Positions 1 through 8,230 are shown, counted from the stretch's first letter. The stretch: 64,000 nucleotides of DNA from Streptomyces deccanensis (GCF_022385335.1 NZ_CP092431.1:1984001-2048000); one strand, 5' to 3'. Numbers and translations are program-made. The notes: generated from the letters alone by a model not told the origin.

Positions 1-5
1 AGCGG

Positions 6-27
6 TCCCGTCTTGGGTGGGACGGGA
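6..27 (-). terminator. Hairpin downstream of metI
   Basis: Perfect 7-bp arms (tcccgtc at 6-12, gacggga at 21-27) around an 8-nt loop, 24 bases beyond the metI stop. It is either a weak terminator or an intercistronic hairpin before a metQ-type lipoprotein gene expected just outside the window. Confidence 0.45.
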
Positions 28-50
28 AATCTGTGGGTGGCCGAGAGAGG

Positions 51-788
51 TCAGACCTTGGTGGCCTCGGGCGCGGTCGGCTCGGTCTTGGCCCTGAGCA
101 GCCGGAGCGCCGGCGCGGGACCGGAGCGGCCGCCGCGGCGGTGCAGGGCGCGGGCCGCGTAGTCGCCGGCGAACTGGATGGCGGAGATGACGACGGCGAG
201 GACCGCCACGGTGATCCACATCAGTTCGGTCTCGAAGCGCTGGTAGCCGTAGCGGATGGCGATGTCGCCGAGGCCGCCCGCGCCCACGGTGCCGGCCATG
301 GCCGAGTAGCCGATCAGGGCGACGACGGTGGTCGTGGCGGAGGAGATCAGTGAGGGCAGGGACTCGGGGACGAGGACGCTGCGGACGACGGTCCACGTGT
401 TGCCGCCCATGGCCTGCACGGCCTCGACCAGCCCGTGGTCCACCTCGCGCACGGCCGTCTCGACGAGGCGCGCGAAGAACGGGATGGCGCCGATCGCGAG
501 CGGCACGATGGCGGCCTCACGGCCGATGGTCGAGCCGGTGACCCAGCGGGTGAAGCCCATCAGCGCGACCATCAGGATGATGAAGGGCATCGAGCGGGCG
601 ATGTTCACGATCTGCCCGACGACCCTGTTGGCGAGGACGTTCTGCAGCAGGCCGCCCCGGTCCGTGAGGACGAGCAGGATGCCGAGCGGGAGGCCGCCGA
701 CGACGGCGATGAGGGTGGACCAGCCGACCATGTAGAGGGTGTCCCAACAGGCCTGCTCCAGCAGGGGCCGCATCTCGGACCAGGTCAC
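51..788 (-). CDS. metI: Methionine ABC transporter permease MetI
   Basis: This is the inner-membrane permease of a D/L-methionine uptake ABC transporter (245 aa, normal MetI length is about 217-230). Several hydrophobic segments are visible, starting with TLYMVGWSTLIAVVGGLPLG near residue 18. The ATPase-coupling (EAA) region lies around VEAVQAMGGNTWTVVRSVLV. Its ATG overlaps the metN stop by 4 bases (ATGA), so the two are translationally coupled. The C-terminal tail of about 30 residues is polar and rich in Arg and Pro. The substrate-binding lipoprotein metQ is not in view and probably lies left of position 1. Assignment to methionine rests on the partner MetN having a NIL domain. Confidence 0.9.
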   Translation of the reverse strand: MTWSEMRPLLEQACWDTLYMVGWSTLIAVVGGLPLGILLVLTDRGGLLQNVLANRVVGQIVNIARSMPFIILMVALMGFTRWVTGSTIGREAAIVPLAIGAIPFFARLVETAVREVDHGLVEAVQAMGGNTWTVVRSVLVPESLPSLISSATTTVVALIGYSAMAGTVGAGGLGDIAIRYGYQRFETELMWITVAVLAVVISAIQFAGDYAARALHRRGGRSGPAPALRLLRAKTEPTAPEATKV

Positions 789-1852
789 TTGGCACCTTCC
801 TTCACCGGCGCGGACGACAGCGCGGGCGCCGGTGGGGACGCCTGGGCGTCCCGGCCGACCACGTCGATCTGGAGGCCCTGTTCGCGCAGGAAGCCGACGG
901 GAACCACGTTGTCCTCGTAGCGGCCGGGCAGTTCGATGCGCATCCGGCCGATCTGGAGGCCGCCGACGGTGTCGATGGCGGCGCCGAGGATCGAGATGTC
1001 GATGTTGTACGTGCGGGACAGCTGGGAGATGACCGGCTGGGTGGCGGCCTCGCCCTGGAAGGTGACGTCGAGGACGGTGCGGTCGTCGCCGGTGGCCTCA
1101 CCGCCCACCGGGAAGAGCGCGGCGGCCAGTTCGGAGCCCGGGGTGGCGAGCAGTTCGCTGACCGTGCCGGACTCGACGAGGCGCCCCTTCTCCATGAGGG
1201 CGGCGGAGTCGCAGACGCTCTTCACGACGTCCATCTCGTGCGTGATGAGCAGGACGGTCAGGCCCAACTGCCGGTTCAGGTCGCGCAGCAGCGCCAGGAT
1301 CGAGCGGGTGGTCTCCGGGTCGAGGGCGCTGGTGGCCTCGTCGGAGAGGAGCACCTTCGGGTCGCCGGCGAGTGCGCGGGCGATGCCGACGCGCTGCTTC
1401 TGACCGCCGGAGAGCTGGGCCGGGTAGGCCTTGGCCTTGTCGGCGAGACCCACGAGGTCGAGCAGTTCCAGGGCCTTGCGGGAGCGCTCCTGGCCGGACC
1501 TGCCGAGGATTTCGAGCGGCAGCTCGACGTTGTCCTGGACGGTGCGGGAGGAGAGCAGGTTGAAGTGCTGGAAGACCATGCCGATCCGGCTGCGCGCCTG
1601 CCGGAGCTGCCGGCCGGCGCGGGGACCGCGGCCGGCCAGGGCGGTGAGGTCCTGGCCCGCCACGGCCACGGTTCCGGAGGTGGGGCGTTCGAGCAGGTTG
1701 ACGCAGCGGATGAGCGAGGACTTGCCGGCGCCGGACTGGCCGATCACGCCGTACACCTCGCCCTCGCGTACATGCAGATCGACGCCGTCGAGGGCGGTGA
1801 CCTCGCGGCCACGACCTCGATAGACCTTGGTCAGGCCCGATGTGGTGATCAC
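785..1852 (-). CDS. metN: Methionine ABC transporter ATP-binding protein MetN
   Basis: ATPase subunit that powers methionine import through MetI. Visible motifs are Walker A GQSGAGKSS, signature LSGGQKQR, Walker B VLLSDEATSALD and the switch His in LLITHEMD. A C-terminal NIL domain (about 80 residues, with SRTYNIDISILGAA) is the regulatory methionine-binding domain that separates MetN from other ABC ATPases. I prefer the GTG at 1852 (355 aa), which follows a gacggaaat stretch and begins right at the conserved ITTSGLTKVY. A GTG at 1900 would add 16 poorly conserved-looking residues and has no ribosome binding site. First gene of the metN-metI operon. Confidence 0.9.
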   Translation of the reverse strand: MITTSGLTKVYRGRGREVTALDGVDLHVREGEVYGVIGQSGAGKSSLIRCVNLLERPTSGTVAVAGQDLTALAGRGPRAGRQLRQARSRIGMVFQHFNLLSSRTVQDNVELPLEILGRSGQERSRKALELLDLVGLADKAKAYPAQLSGGQKQRVGIARALAGDPKVLLSDEATSALDPETTRSILALLRDLNRQLGLTVLLITHEMDVVKSVCDSAALMEKGRLVESGTVSELLATPGSELAAALFPVGGEATGDDRTVLDVTFQGEAATQPVISQLSRTYNIDISILGAAIDTVGGLQIGRMRIELPGRYEDNVVPVGFLREQGLQIDVVGRDAQASPPAPALSSAPVKEGAK

Positions 1853-2005
1853 TGGATTTCCGTCACTGTCGAGTGCGCGGGCGTGGGTGTGCCCGGACAC
1901 GGGTGCAAGCGGTCAGGGACGCGACACGGTTCTCGCGGTGGCGATGGAACCGGAGGAGAACTTGTGCGCGGGAGGCTCGGTCCGTCACGCGCGGCGGCGT
2001 GCGGG

Positions 2006-2019
2006 GCCTTCTAGAAGGC
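2006..2019. promoter_or_regulatory. 14-bp palindrome upstream of metN
   Basis: gccttctagaaggc is self-complementary over all 14 bases and contains an XbaI-type core that is rare in such GC-rich DNA. It lies about 155 bp upstream of the preferred metN start. It could be an operator; no regulator is assigned. Confidence 0.3.
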
Positions 2020-2292
2020 GCACATTCGACACATACAACGAGCACCGGGCGTCATCGTCGCCTCGGTCGCAAACATGCGGCAGCTCGTCGTGGTCATGAG
2101 ATCAGTAAATCAGATGTATGCAGCAGGTGAGAGGGGGCTGTCCGTATGACGGACGCACGTGAGGCACATATCCGCAGGTGCAGCAGGGTGTCGTCCACTC
2201 TGTGGGCATCCGCCGCTGTGGCCAAGGCCACGATCCCGGGCCCGGGGGTTTCCCGGCCCGGGGCCGGGAGCGGCAGGGGATTTTGGCCGTAA

Positions 2293-2304
2293 TAGGGTCG
2301 CGGC
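2293..2304 (+). promoter_or_regulatory. Leaderless-type -10 box
   Basis: TAGGGT ends 6 bases before the ATG at 2305. This is the spacing expected when transcription starts at the start codon, a common arrangement in Streptomyces. No clear ribosome binding site precedes the gene. Confidence 0.45.
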
Positions 2305-2664
2305 ATGCTTGTTGCCCTGACGGTGACGACCGCCGTCGCCGCGCTTCTGCTCGCCGCGTGGTGCGGCTGGGCCGCGTACCGCGATCAGCCGACCAAGGAC
2401 TGGCACTTCATCGGCATGGCCGTGGTGTCGGTGCTGGCCCTCGTCCAGCTGGTCGTCGGGATCGTGCAGCTGGCGCGCGGGGAGAAGGCGGAGCAGGGGA
2501 CCACGATCTTCGTCTCCTACCTCCTCGGGGCTTTCGCCTGCGTCCCGGTGACCGGGTTCATGTCACTGGCCGAGCGCACCCGCTGGGGCAGCGTGACCGT
2601 CGCGGCCGGCGGTGTGGTCCTCGCCGTGCTGCAGGTGCGGCTCTACGACATCTGGGGAGGCTGA
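2305..2664 (+). CDS. Small integral membrane protein
   Basis: A 119-residue protein with about four hydrophobic segments: residues 2-22, 36-57 (MAVVSVLALVQLVVGIVQLA), about 67-86 (FVSYLLGAFACVPVTGFMSL) and 95-112. Short charged loops, such as RDQPTKD and RGEKAEQG, separate them. No enzymatic motif is visible. It precedes another small membrane protein by one base (stop at 2664, next ATG at 2666), so the two are co-translated and may form a complex. Function unknown. The start is supported by a -10-like TAGGGT placed for a leaderless transcript. Confidence 0.75.
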   Translation: MLVALTVTTAVAALLLAAWCGWAAYRDQPTKDWHFIGMAVVSVLALVQLVVGIVQLARGEKAEQGTTIFVSYLLGAFACVPVTGFMSLAERTRWGSVTVAAGGVVLAVLQVRLYDIWGG

Positions 2665-2665
2665 G

Positions 2666-3097
2666 ATGACCGCGACGGACGACCGGCCTCGGGACGAGAA
2701 GCGGGCGCGGCTCATCAGCGGGCCGGGGATACTGCTGGTGTGGCTGTACGGCGTGATGGTCGTCGGGGCCGTGTCGCGGTCCGCCGTGCAGATCTCGACG
2801 GAGTTCGAGCACGCGCCGCTCGCGTACTCGCTGTCCGCGCTCGCCGGTGTCGTGTACGGCTTCATCACGTACTCGCTGGTGCGGGGCGGGGAGTTCGCCC
2901 GGCGGGCGGCCCGGATCTGTTGTGCTGTGGAGCTGGCGGGCGTGCTGATCGTGGGCACGTGGACACTGGTGGAGCCGTCGGCGTTCCCGGACAAGACCGT
3001 GTGGTCGGACTACGGGATCGGCTATCTGTTCATTCCCGTGATCCTGCCGATCACGGCGCTGTACTGGCTGCGAAAGGGTGCGCGGGCGCCCCGTTAG
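2666..3097 (+). CDS. Small integral membrane protein, partner of preceding gene
   Basis: Conserved-hypothetical type protein of 143 aa. After a charged N-terminus (DDRPRDEKRAR) come about four hydrophobic segments: GILLVWLYGVMVVGAVS, LAYSLSALAGVVYGFITYSL, CAVELAGVLIVGTW and GIGYLFIPVILPITALYWL. The ATG at 2666 is preceded by ggggagg at 2654-2660, inside the end of the previous gene. An earlier in-frame start at 2612 would overlap that gene and is unlikely. Function unknown; the tight spacing suggests it acts with the upstream membrane protein. Confidence 0.75.
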   Translation: MTATDDRPRDEKRARLISGPGILLVWLYGVMVVGAVSRSAVQISTEFEHAPLAYSLSALAGVVYGFITYSLVRGGEFARRAARICCAVELAGVLIVGTWTLVEPSAFPDKTVWSDYGIGYLFIPVILPITALYWLRKGARAPR

Positions 3098-3113
3098 GGG
3101 CGCGGCACGCTTC

Positions 3114-3611
3114 TCACGCCGTCGTCGCGTACGCCCCCGCCGGCTTCTCCAGCACCACCATGGGTACGCCGTCCTGGCCCTGGCTGGTGCCGACCGTCTC
3201 GTAGCCGACGCGGCGGTACAACCGGAGGTTGCCCTCGCTGCGGTGGCCCGCGCTGAGGCGGAACCTGGTGGCGCCGTGCTCCCCGGCGAGGGCCGACTCG
3301 GCGGCGCGCAGGAGCCTCGCGCCGATGCCGTGCCCCTGGAGACGCGGGTGGACGCAGAGTTTGCCGATGGCGGCGGTGCCGTCGGCGTCGAGGGCGCCGC
3401 GCACGGAACCGACCACCTCGTCCCCCAGCCTGGCCACGAACACGCAGTCCGAGGCGACCTCCGCGCGGACGGAGTCGAGGCTCTGGACGAGCGGATCGAT
3501 GCGGTAGTTGCCGTACAGTGCCGCCTCGCTCTGGAAGCACAGGTACTGCAGCTTGAAGATCTGCTCGGCGTCCTGCTCGGTCGCCACCGAGATGGTCACG
3601 CTCATGCCCAT
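3114..3611 (-). CDS. GNAT family N-acetyltransferase
   Basis: A 165-aa acetyl-CoA-dependent N-acetyltransferase of unknown substrate. The GNAT fold is shown by the central strand ADGTAAIGKLCVHPRLQGHG, whose RLQGHGIG forms the acetyl-CoA pyrophosphate loop (Q/RxxGxG/A). The C-terminal NLRLYRRVGYETVG is the usual motif B end. I chose the ATG at 3611, which has gggagg nine bases upstream; an ATG at 3632 is less well placed. It is convergent with the small membrane-protein pair. Confidence 0.8.
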   Translation of the reverse strand: MGMSVTISVATEQDAEQIFKLQYLCFQSEAALYGNYRIDPLVQSLDSVRAEVASDCVFVARLGDEVVGSVRGALDADGTAAIGKLCVHPRLQGHGIGARLLRAAESALAGEHGATRFRLSAGHRSEGNLRLYRRVGYETVGTSQGQDGVPMVVLEKPAGAYATTA

Positions 3612-3656
3612 GTGTGCACGCCTCCCGCTCACCTGCTCACCCGATGTCCCTCACTC

Positions 3657-4163
3657 CTATCCCCGTGGTTCGCGCGCCGCAACCTCCGCCGTCAGCAATC
3701 GGCGAAGACATCCCAGACATCGGGAACGTTCCGGACCGAGGCTGCCCTGTGAGATACCCAACTCGCCCGCGATCTCACGGTAGGTGAGGTCCTGCGGGGA
3801 CAGCAGGGCGGCGAGCAGACGGGGGCAGCGGCCGGGCAGTCGGCGCACGGCCGCGTACAGCGCGCGGCGGCGGGCGGCCGTGAGGGCCTGCTGCTCGGGG
3901 CCGGGCGCGCGGTCGTCGGCGGGCTCGGCGGCGTAGGGCTGTTCGAGGCGGGCCTTGCGGCGGCTGAGGCGCGCCTCGAATCGGACGGCGCTGCGCAGCC
4001 AGCTCTCGGGGTCCTCGGGTGGGCCGTCGCTGTCGAGCCGTTCCAAGAGGCGCAGCCAGACCGCCTGTTCCAGGTCCCCCGCCTCGGCCCCGGCCGCGTA
4101 CGCCTCCGCCGAGACCTCCGCGACCAGCAGGGGGCGGAGGCCGACGAGCATGTCGTGTGTCAT
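3657..4163 (-). CDS. Short sigma-70 (ECF-like) protein
   Basis: A 168-aa protein that looks like a shortened extracytoplasmic-function sigma factor. Residues about 29-75 (GDLEQAVWLRLLERL ... SWLRSAVRFEARLSRRK) match the region 2 helices that bind core polymerase and the -10 element. Residues about 105-160 carry region 4, with the helix-turn-helix LTYREIAGELGISQGSLG. The N-terminal part of region 2.1 is short. Cysteines cluster near the end (RSRCLGCLRR). No anti-sigma gene is adjacent. A proper sigma factor or a sigma-like regulator are both possible. An ATG at 4163 is taken as start; an upstream GTG a few codons away is an alternative. Confidence 0.7.
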   Translation of the reverse strand: MTHDMLVGLRPLLVAEVSAEAYAAGAEAGDLEQAVWLRLLERLDSDGPPEDPESWLRSAVRFEARLSRRKARLEQPYAAEPADDRAPGPEQQALTAARRRALYAAVRRLPGRCPRLLAALLSPQDLTYREIAGELGISQGSLGPERSRCLGCLRRLLTAEVAAREPRG

Positions 4164-4270
4164 ATGCCCCGGGACGCCGCCGCCCCGACAGGGGTTGCCG
4201 GGGCGGAGCGGAGTCACCCCAATCGGGGCTCGGGGCTCAACCGTTGACGTTCGAACCCCCGTGCCGTTCG

Positions 4271-5482
4271 TCAGTCGCCGACGAAGTCCGCGTGGGCCAG
4301 CAGACCGGTGTCCGGGTTGTCGGTGAAGATGCCGTCGATGCCGGTGTCGAAGTACACCTTGAACGCGCCGAAGGCGTCGCCGTAGGCGTTGGCGTCCGTG
4401 CCCTTGCGGAAGTTCGCGGGCAGGAAGCTGTTCTCGTTGCGCATCGTGTAGGGGTGCAGGATCAGGCCCTTGGCGTGCGCGTCGGCGACGAGGGTGGTCG
4501 GCGTGGTGAGGTTGCCGCCCGAGTCGCGCGGGATGATCAGGTCCAGCGTGGGGCCGATGCCGTTGGCGTACGAGGCGATCCAGGCGAGTCCGGCCGGCTT
4601 GACCAGGTCGGCGACGGTGCGCGGGTCGCCGGCCTCGACGAAGTCCCAGGGGCGGGTGGCGGCGCCGGACAGCAGGACGACGAGAGGGCTGTCCACCAGC
4701 CGGTTCAGCCGCTGGATGCTGCTCGGCTCGAACGACTGGAGGAAGACCGGCGAGTTCTTCTTGTGCCGGTCGTACTTGCGCAGCAGCTTGGCGAGCGGCT
4801 CCTCGAGGCCCAGGCCCAGCTTGCGGAAGTAGGTGGGGTGCTTGGTCTCGACGTGCAGCCAGACGCGCCTGCCCCGCTTCCGGCCCTCCTTGTCGGCCCA
4901 GCGCAGCACCTCCTCGAAGGAGGGGATCTCCCAGCGGCCGTCGTAGAGGGTGTTCTCCTGCCGGTTGCCCGGGATGCGCTCCTTGGCGCGCAGCGTCTTC
5001 AGCTCGGCGAGGGTGAAGTCCTCGGTGAACCAGCCGGTGTAGGTGACGCCGTCGACGACCTTGGTGGTCTTCCGGTCGGCGAACTCGGGGTGGACCGCGA
5101 CGTCGGTCGTGCCGGTGATGTCGTTCTCGTGACGGCATACGAGATGGCCGTCCTTGGTGGGCACGAGGTCCTGCTCGATGACGTGCGCGCCCATGTCGAG
5201 GGCGAGCTGGTACGAGCCGAGCGTGTGCTCCGGGCGGTAGCCGCTGGCCCCTCGGTGCGCGATGACCGTCGGCACCGGCAGGCTCCGGTAGCCGCCGCCC
5301 GAGTGGCCGGCCGACCTGGCGTCCGCCGTGGCCTCGTCGGCTCTCGCCGCGGCCGGCAGTCCGAGGACCGCTCCGCCCGCGCCGAGCACCGCGGCGCCGA
5401 GCAGTGCACGTCGGCCCGTTCCGCGGCCCTGTTCGTTCGCGTCCTTCGCGTCCTGCGACTGCCGCGGCTCCTGCGTCCCCAT
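4271..5482 (-). CDS. glpQ1: Secreted glycerophosphodiester phosphodiesterase (GlpQ1-like)
   Basis: Hydrolyses glycerophosphodiesters to glycerol-3-phosphate and an alcohol outside the cell, feeding phosphate and carbon supply. The 403-aa protein starts with a Tat-type signal (GRRALLGAAVLGAGGAVLG near residues 23-41). The GDPD domain has the catalytic HRGASGYRPEHTLGSY, the metal ligands in IEQDLVPTKDG and the second His in CRHENDITG, and it ends in GIDGIFTDNPD. The ATG at 5482 has ggaggag six bases upstream; an ATG ten codons earlier lacks one. In S. coelicolor two GlpQ enzymes, one of them in this genomic context, are known to be controlled by PhoP. A candidate PHO box lies upstream here. Confidence 0.9.
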   Translation of the reverse strand: MGTQEPRQSQDAKDANEQGRGTGRRALLGAAVLGAGGAVLGLPAAARADEATADARSAGHSGGGYRSLPVPTVIAHRGASGYRPEHTLGSYQLALDMGAHVIEQDLVPTKDGHLVCRHENDITGTTDVAVHPEFADRKTTKVVDGVTYTGWFTEDFTLAELKTLRAKERIPGNRQENTLYDGRWEIPSFEEVLRWADKEGRKRGRRVWLHVETKHPTYFRKLGLGLEEPLAKLLRKYDRHKKNSPVFLQSFEPSSIQRLNRLVDSPLVVLLSGAATRPWDFVEAGDPRTVADLVKPAGLAWIASYANGIGPTLDLIIPRDSGGNLTTPTTLVADAHAKGLILHPYTMRNENSFLPANFRKGTDANAYGDAFGAFKVYFDTGIDGIFTDNPDTGLLAHADFVGD

Positions 5483-5812
5483 GACCGGCTCCTCCACCGT
5501 GATGCCCTGCACCTGTCAAAGCGGGACGATCGTAGGTGTCCCGAGGTGACCGTTGGGAGACCTGGGACCGAACACGCGGAAGACGCCTTGTGTCGCCCGG
5601 GAGGCGGAATTTGACGGAGTGTCGGTTCGGTGACGCGATGTCCGTCACATGACGCGCCGGGTGACAACCCGCCATCAGCGCGTCACCGCAGGTAAAACAG
5701 CGTCAACAGTTGGTATCCACTCGGTGAACCCGACGTGCGCCGCGCCATGAGGCGGGAGTATCGTCCTCACCTGCACAGACTTGTACCGGAACGCTTGACA
5801 TGGGAGGGCCCG
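5483..5812. other. Divergent promoter region, glpQ1 / acyltransferase
   Basis: A 330-bp divergent region without a supported gene. It contains a candidate PHO box on the minus strand (5697-5729), and TATCGT at 5759-5764 as a possible -10 for the plus-strand acyltransferase. Confidence 0.4.
5697..5729 (-). promoter_or_regulatory. Candidate PHO box (three 11-bp direct repeats)
   Basis: On the minus strand three consecutive 11-mers read gttcaccgagt, ggataccaact and gttgacgctgt. The first contains an exact GTTCACC heptamer, the core of Streptomyces PhoP repeats; the others match it at 4 and 5 of 7 positions in the same phase. It lies about 215 bp upstream of the glpQ1-like start. Weak but consistent with known PhoP control of this gene family. 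Confidence 0.35.
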
Positions 5813-6487
5813 TTGTCCCGCTTCGCGCTCATCAAGGCAGTGCTCGGACCGATCATGCGCCTGATGTTCCGCCCTCGGGTGGAAGGCGCTGAGCACATTC
5901 CGGGGGACGGTCCGGTGATCCTCGCCGGCAACCATCTGACCTTCATCGACTCGATGGTCCTGCCGCTGGTCTGCGACCGGCAGGTCTTCTTCATCGGCAA
6001 GGACGAGTACGTCACCGGCAAGGGGATCAAGGGCCGTCTGATGGCCTGGTTCTTCACCGGGGTCGGCATGATCCCCGTCGACCGCGACGGCGGGCGGGGC
6101 GGGGTCGCCGCCCTGATGACCGGGCGGCGGATCCTGGACGAGGGCAAGGTGTTCGGGATCTACCCCGAGGGGACGCGGTCGCCCGACGGCCGGCTGTACC
6201 GGGGGCGGACCGGGATCGCCCGGCTGACGCTGATGACCGGGGCGCCGGTCGTGCCGTTCGCGATGATCGGGACGGACAAGATCCAGCCGGGCGGGGCGGG
6301 GGTGCCCCGGCCGGGGCGGGTCACCGTGCGGTTCGGTGAGGCGATGGAGTTCTCCCGGTACGAGGGGATGGATCGGGACCGGTATGTGCTGCGGGCGGTG
6401 ACCGATTCCGTGATGGCCGAGGTGATGCGGTTGTCGGGGCAGGAGTACGTGGACATGTACGCATCCAAGGCCAAGGAAGCGGCCTAG
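5813..6487 (+). CDS. 1-acyl-sn-glycerol-3-phosphate acyltransferase (PlsC family)
   Basis: Transfers an acyl chain to lysophosphatidic acid or a related acceptor at the membrane during phospholipid synthesis. The 224-aa protein has the four acyltransferase blocks: H-x4-D in GNHLTFIDS, the substrate-binding GVGMIPVDRDGG, the EGTRSPDG block and VVPFAMIGT. I take the TTG at 5813 as start because gggagg precedes it by five bases and it begins at the conserved SRFALIKAVLG. An in-frame ATG at 5735 would add a basic leader with no ribosome binding site. It stands alone between the divergent glpQ1 and the repeats at 6508-6697. Confidence 0.85.
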   Translation: MSRFALIKAVLGPIMRLMFRPRVEGAEHIPGDGPVILAGNHLTFIDSMVLPLVCDRQVFFIGKDEYVTGKGIKGRLMAWFFTGVGMIPVDRDGGRGGVAALMTGRRILDEGKVFGIYPEGTRSPDGRLYRGRTGIARLTLMTGAPVVPFAMIGTDKIQPGGAGVPRPGRVTVRFGEAMEFSRYEGMDRDRYVLRAVTDSVMAEVMRLSGQEYVDMYASKAKEAA

Positions 6488-6507
6488 CTCCGCGGCGGCG
6501 CTCCGCT

Positions 6508-6580
6508 GGGGGTGCCGGGTTCGGTTGTTGGTCGGGTGCGGGGCGGTGGGGGCTGGTCGCGCAGTTCCCCGCGCCCCTGG
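6508..6580 (+). repeat. Dispersed intergenic repeat, copy 1
   Basis: Contains the full core CGCGCAGTTCCCCGCGCCCC (6558-6577) preceded by gggggctggt. It is followed 42 bp later by a degenerate second copy, so it looks like a tandem duplication between the convergent acyltransferase and exporter genes. Confidence 0.7.
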
Positions 6581-6621
6581 GCCCGTTGTCGCTGAGCGAG
6601 GGCTCTGCGAGCGCCGGCAGC

Positions 6622-6697
6622 GGGGGGTGCCAGGTTTCGGTTGTTTGTCGAGTGCGGGTTGGTGGGGGCTGGTCGCGCCGTTCCTCGCGCCCCTGGG
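6622..6697 (+). repeat. Dispersed intergenic repeat, copy 2 (degenerate)
   Basis: Same organisation as the unit at 6508-6580, including the ggtttcggttgtttgtcg lead-in, but the core reads cgcgccgttcctcgcgcccc. It ends only about 10 bp before the exporter stop codon. Confidence 0.65.
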
Positions 6698-6706
6698 GGT
6701 GCTGGG

Positions 6707-8230
6707 CTAAGCGGCGTTTTCCAGGTGTTGGTCGCGCAGCATGAACCAGGCCGCTGCTGCGGTGGCCAGGAGGACGGCCGCGCCTGCGCCCGCCGCTGTC
6801 GTGAGGCCTTCCACGAAGGACTCCCTCGCGGAGGTCAGCATGGCCTGGGCCGTGTCCGACGGCATTCGTCCCGCCGCGTCGACCGCGCCACCCAGTGACT
6901 CGTATGCCCCTTCCGGGGTGCCCGCCGGTGCCGTGAAGTCGCGGTACACGCCCGTCACGATCGAGCCCAGGACCGCGATGCCCAGGGCCGCGCCCAGCTC
7001 GTAGGCCGTTTCGGAGACCGCCGAGGCAGAACCCGCCTGTTCCTTGGGGACGCTGGAGAGGATGACGTCGGCGGTGACGGTGAAGGAGAAGCCTGCGCCG
7101 ATGCCGACGACCAGCAGGGCGACGCCGATCAGCGGGTAGCCGGTGGAGCGGTCGACCAGGGTGAGCAGGGCGAGGGCCAGACCGATGGCCGCGAGGCCGC
7201 CCGCTACTACGGAGCGGACGGAGAAGCGGCGGGCGGCGGCTCCGGCGATCAGCCCCGCGGCCACCGCTCCGATCGCCGCCGGGAGTTCCGCGAGGCCCGC
7301 CTCCAACGGACGCCTGCCCTGGACCAGTTGCAGGAACTGGGAGAGGAAGAAGACCAGGCCGGACAGGCCGAGGATGGTCAGCAGGTCGGCGAGGACGGCT
7401 CCGGAGAAGCCCCGGTTGCGGAACAGGCGCATGTCCAGCAACGGGTGCGGCAGGGTGAGCTGACGGCGTACGAAGAAGAACAGCCCGGCGACACCGAATA
7501 GGCCGGCGGCGAGCGCGTTGCCGTCGACGCCGTGGGTGGCGGTCTCCTTCACCGCGTACACGACACCGATCATGCCGACCAACGACAGGCCGACGCTGGG
7601 CATGTCCCACGGGCCCGGGTTCGGGTGGCGGGACTCGGGGAGCAGCTTGATGCCGACGAGGACCAGGACGGCCATCACGGGCAGGTTGATGAGGAAGACC
7701 GAGCCCCACCAGAAGTGTTCGAGCAGGAAGCCGCCGACGACCGGGCCGACGGCCGTACCGGCGGAGGCCGTGGCGCCCCATACGCCGATGGCGAGGCTGC
7801 GTTCGCGCGGGTCGTGGAAGAGGTTGCGGATCAGGGCGAGCGTGGCGGGCATCAGGGTCGCGCCCGCGACACCGAGCAGTGCCCGCGCGACGATCATCGT
7901 CTCGGGCGTCGTCGCATAGGCGTTGAGCACGGATATCGCGCCGAACGCGGTGGCGCCGATCAGCAGGAGCTTCTTGCGGCCGATGCGGTCGCCGAGGCTG
8001 CCGGCCGAGACGAGCAGGCCCGCGATGACGAACGAGTAGATGTCACCGATCCACAGGAGCTGGGTGCCCGAGGGCGCCAGGTCCTCACTGATGTAGGGGG
8101 TCGCGAGACCGAGGACGGTCGCGTCGACGGCCACCAGCAGCACAGCGAGCACCAGGACGGCGAGCGCGAGCCAGCGGCCCGGCCTCTTCTCCGCCTCGAC
8201 GGTGCGGGCCGGCCGCAGGGTGCTGGTCAT
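6707..8230 (-). CDS. MFS drug exporter, DHA2 (14-TM) family
   Basis: Proton-driven multidrug efflux transporter of 507 aa with about 14 hydrophobic segments, the size of the DHA2 family. Family motifs are visible: VDATVLGLATPYI in TM1, the motif A loop GSLGDRIGRKKLL after TM2, and GVWGATASAGTAVGPVVGG as motif C in TM5, the antiporter signature. Its ATG (8230) overlaps the stop of the upstream TetR gene by four bases, and gagagga precedes it. Regulation is almost certainly by that TetR through the four-half-site operator upstream. The natural substrate cannot be read from the sequence. Confidence 0.9.
   Translation of the reverse strand: MTSTLRPARTVEAEKRPGRWLALAVLVLAVLLVAVDATVLGLATPYISEDLAPSGTQLLWIGDIYSFVIAGLLVSAGSLGDRIGRKKLLLIGATAFGAISVLNAYATTPETMIVARALLGVAGATLMPATLALIRNLFHDPRERSLAIGVWGATASAGTAVGPVVGGFLLEHFWWGSVFLINLPVMAVLVLVGIKLLPESRHPNPGPWDMPSVGLSLVGMIGVVYAVKETATHGVDGNALAAGLFGVAGLFFFVRRQLTLPHPLLDMRLFRNRGFSGAVLADLLTILGLSGLVFFLSQFLQLVQGRRPLEAGLAELPAAIGAVAAGLIAGAAARRFSVRSVVAGGLAAIGLALALLTLVDRSTGYPLIGVALLVVGIGAGFSFTVTADVILSSVPKEQAGSASAVSETAYELGAALGIAVLGSIVTGVYRDFTAPAGTPEGAYESLGGAVDAAGRMPSDTAQAMLTSARESFVEGLTTAAGAGAAVLLATAAAAWFMLRDQHLENAA

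Larger units (their letters stand above)
1901..2304. other. 400-bp divergent intergenic region, metN / membrane protein
   Basis: No convincing gene. It holds a 14-bp perfect palindrome (gccttctagaaggc, 2006-2019) upstream of metN and a small hairpin with arms gtccgt/acggac (2140-2154). A 48-codon ATG frame at 2146-2292 has ordinary GC but resembles nothing I know. I see no SAM or cobalamin riboswitch core by eye. Confidence 0.4.

Noticed and set aside
1901..2145. SAM or other riboswitch upstream of metN
   Set aside because: No conserved core or pseudoknot elements visible; only a 14-bp palindrome stands out.
2146..2292. 48-codon ATG frame upstream of the first small membrane protein
   Set aside because: No ribosome binding site and no recognisable family. 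The end of the frame is simple G/C-rich sequence, and the frame includes the stem at 2140-2154.
4240..4275. gttcgaaccccc resembling a tRNA T-loop
   Set aside because: No matching acceptor stem, anticodon arm or D-loop within 90 bases on either strand.
3657..5675. 672-codon open frame spanning the sigma-like gene and the glpQ1 region
   Set aside because: The upstream 500 codons are an out-of-frame shadow of glpQ1, rich in Arg and Pro; only the last 168 codons look like a protein.
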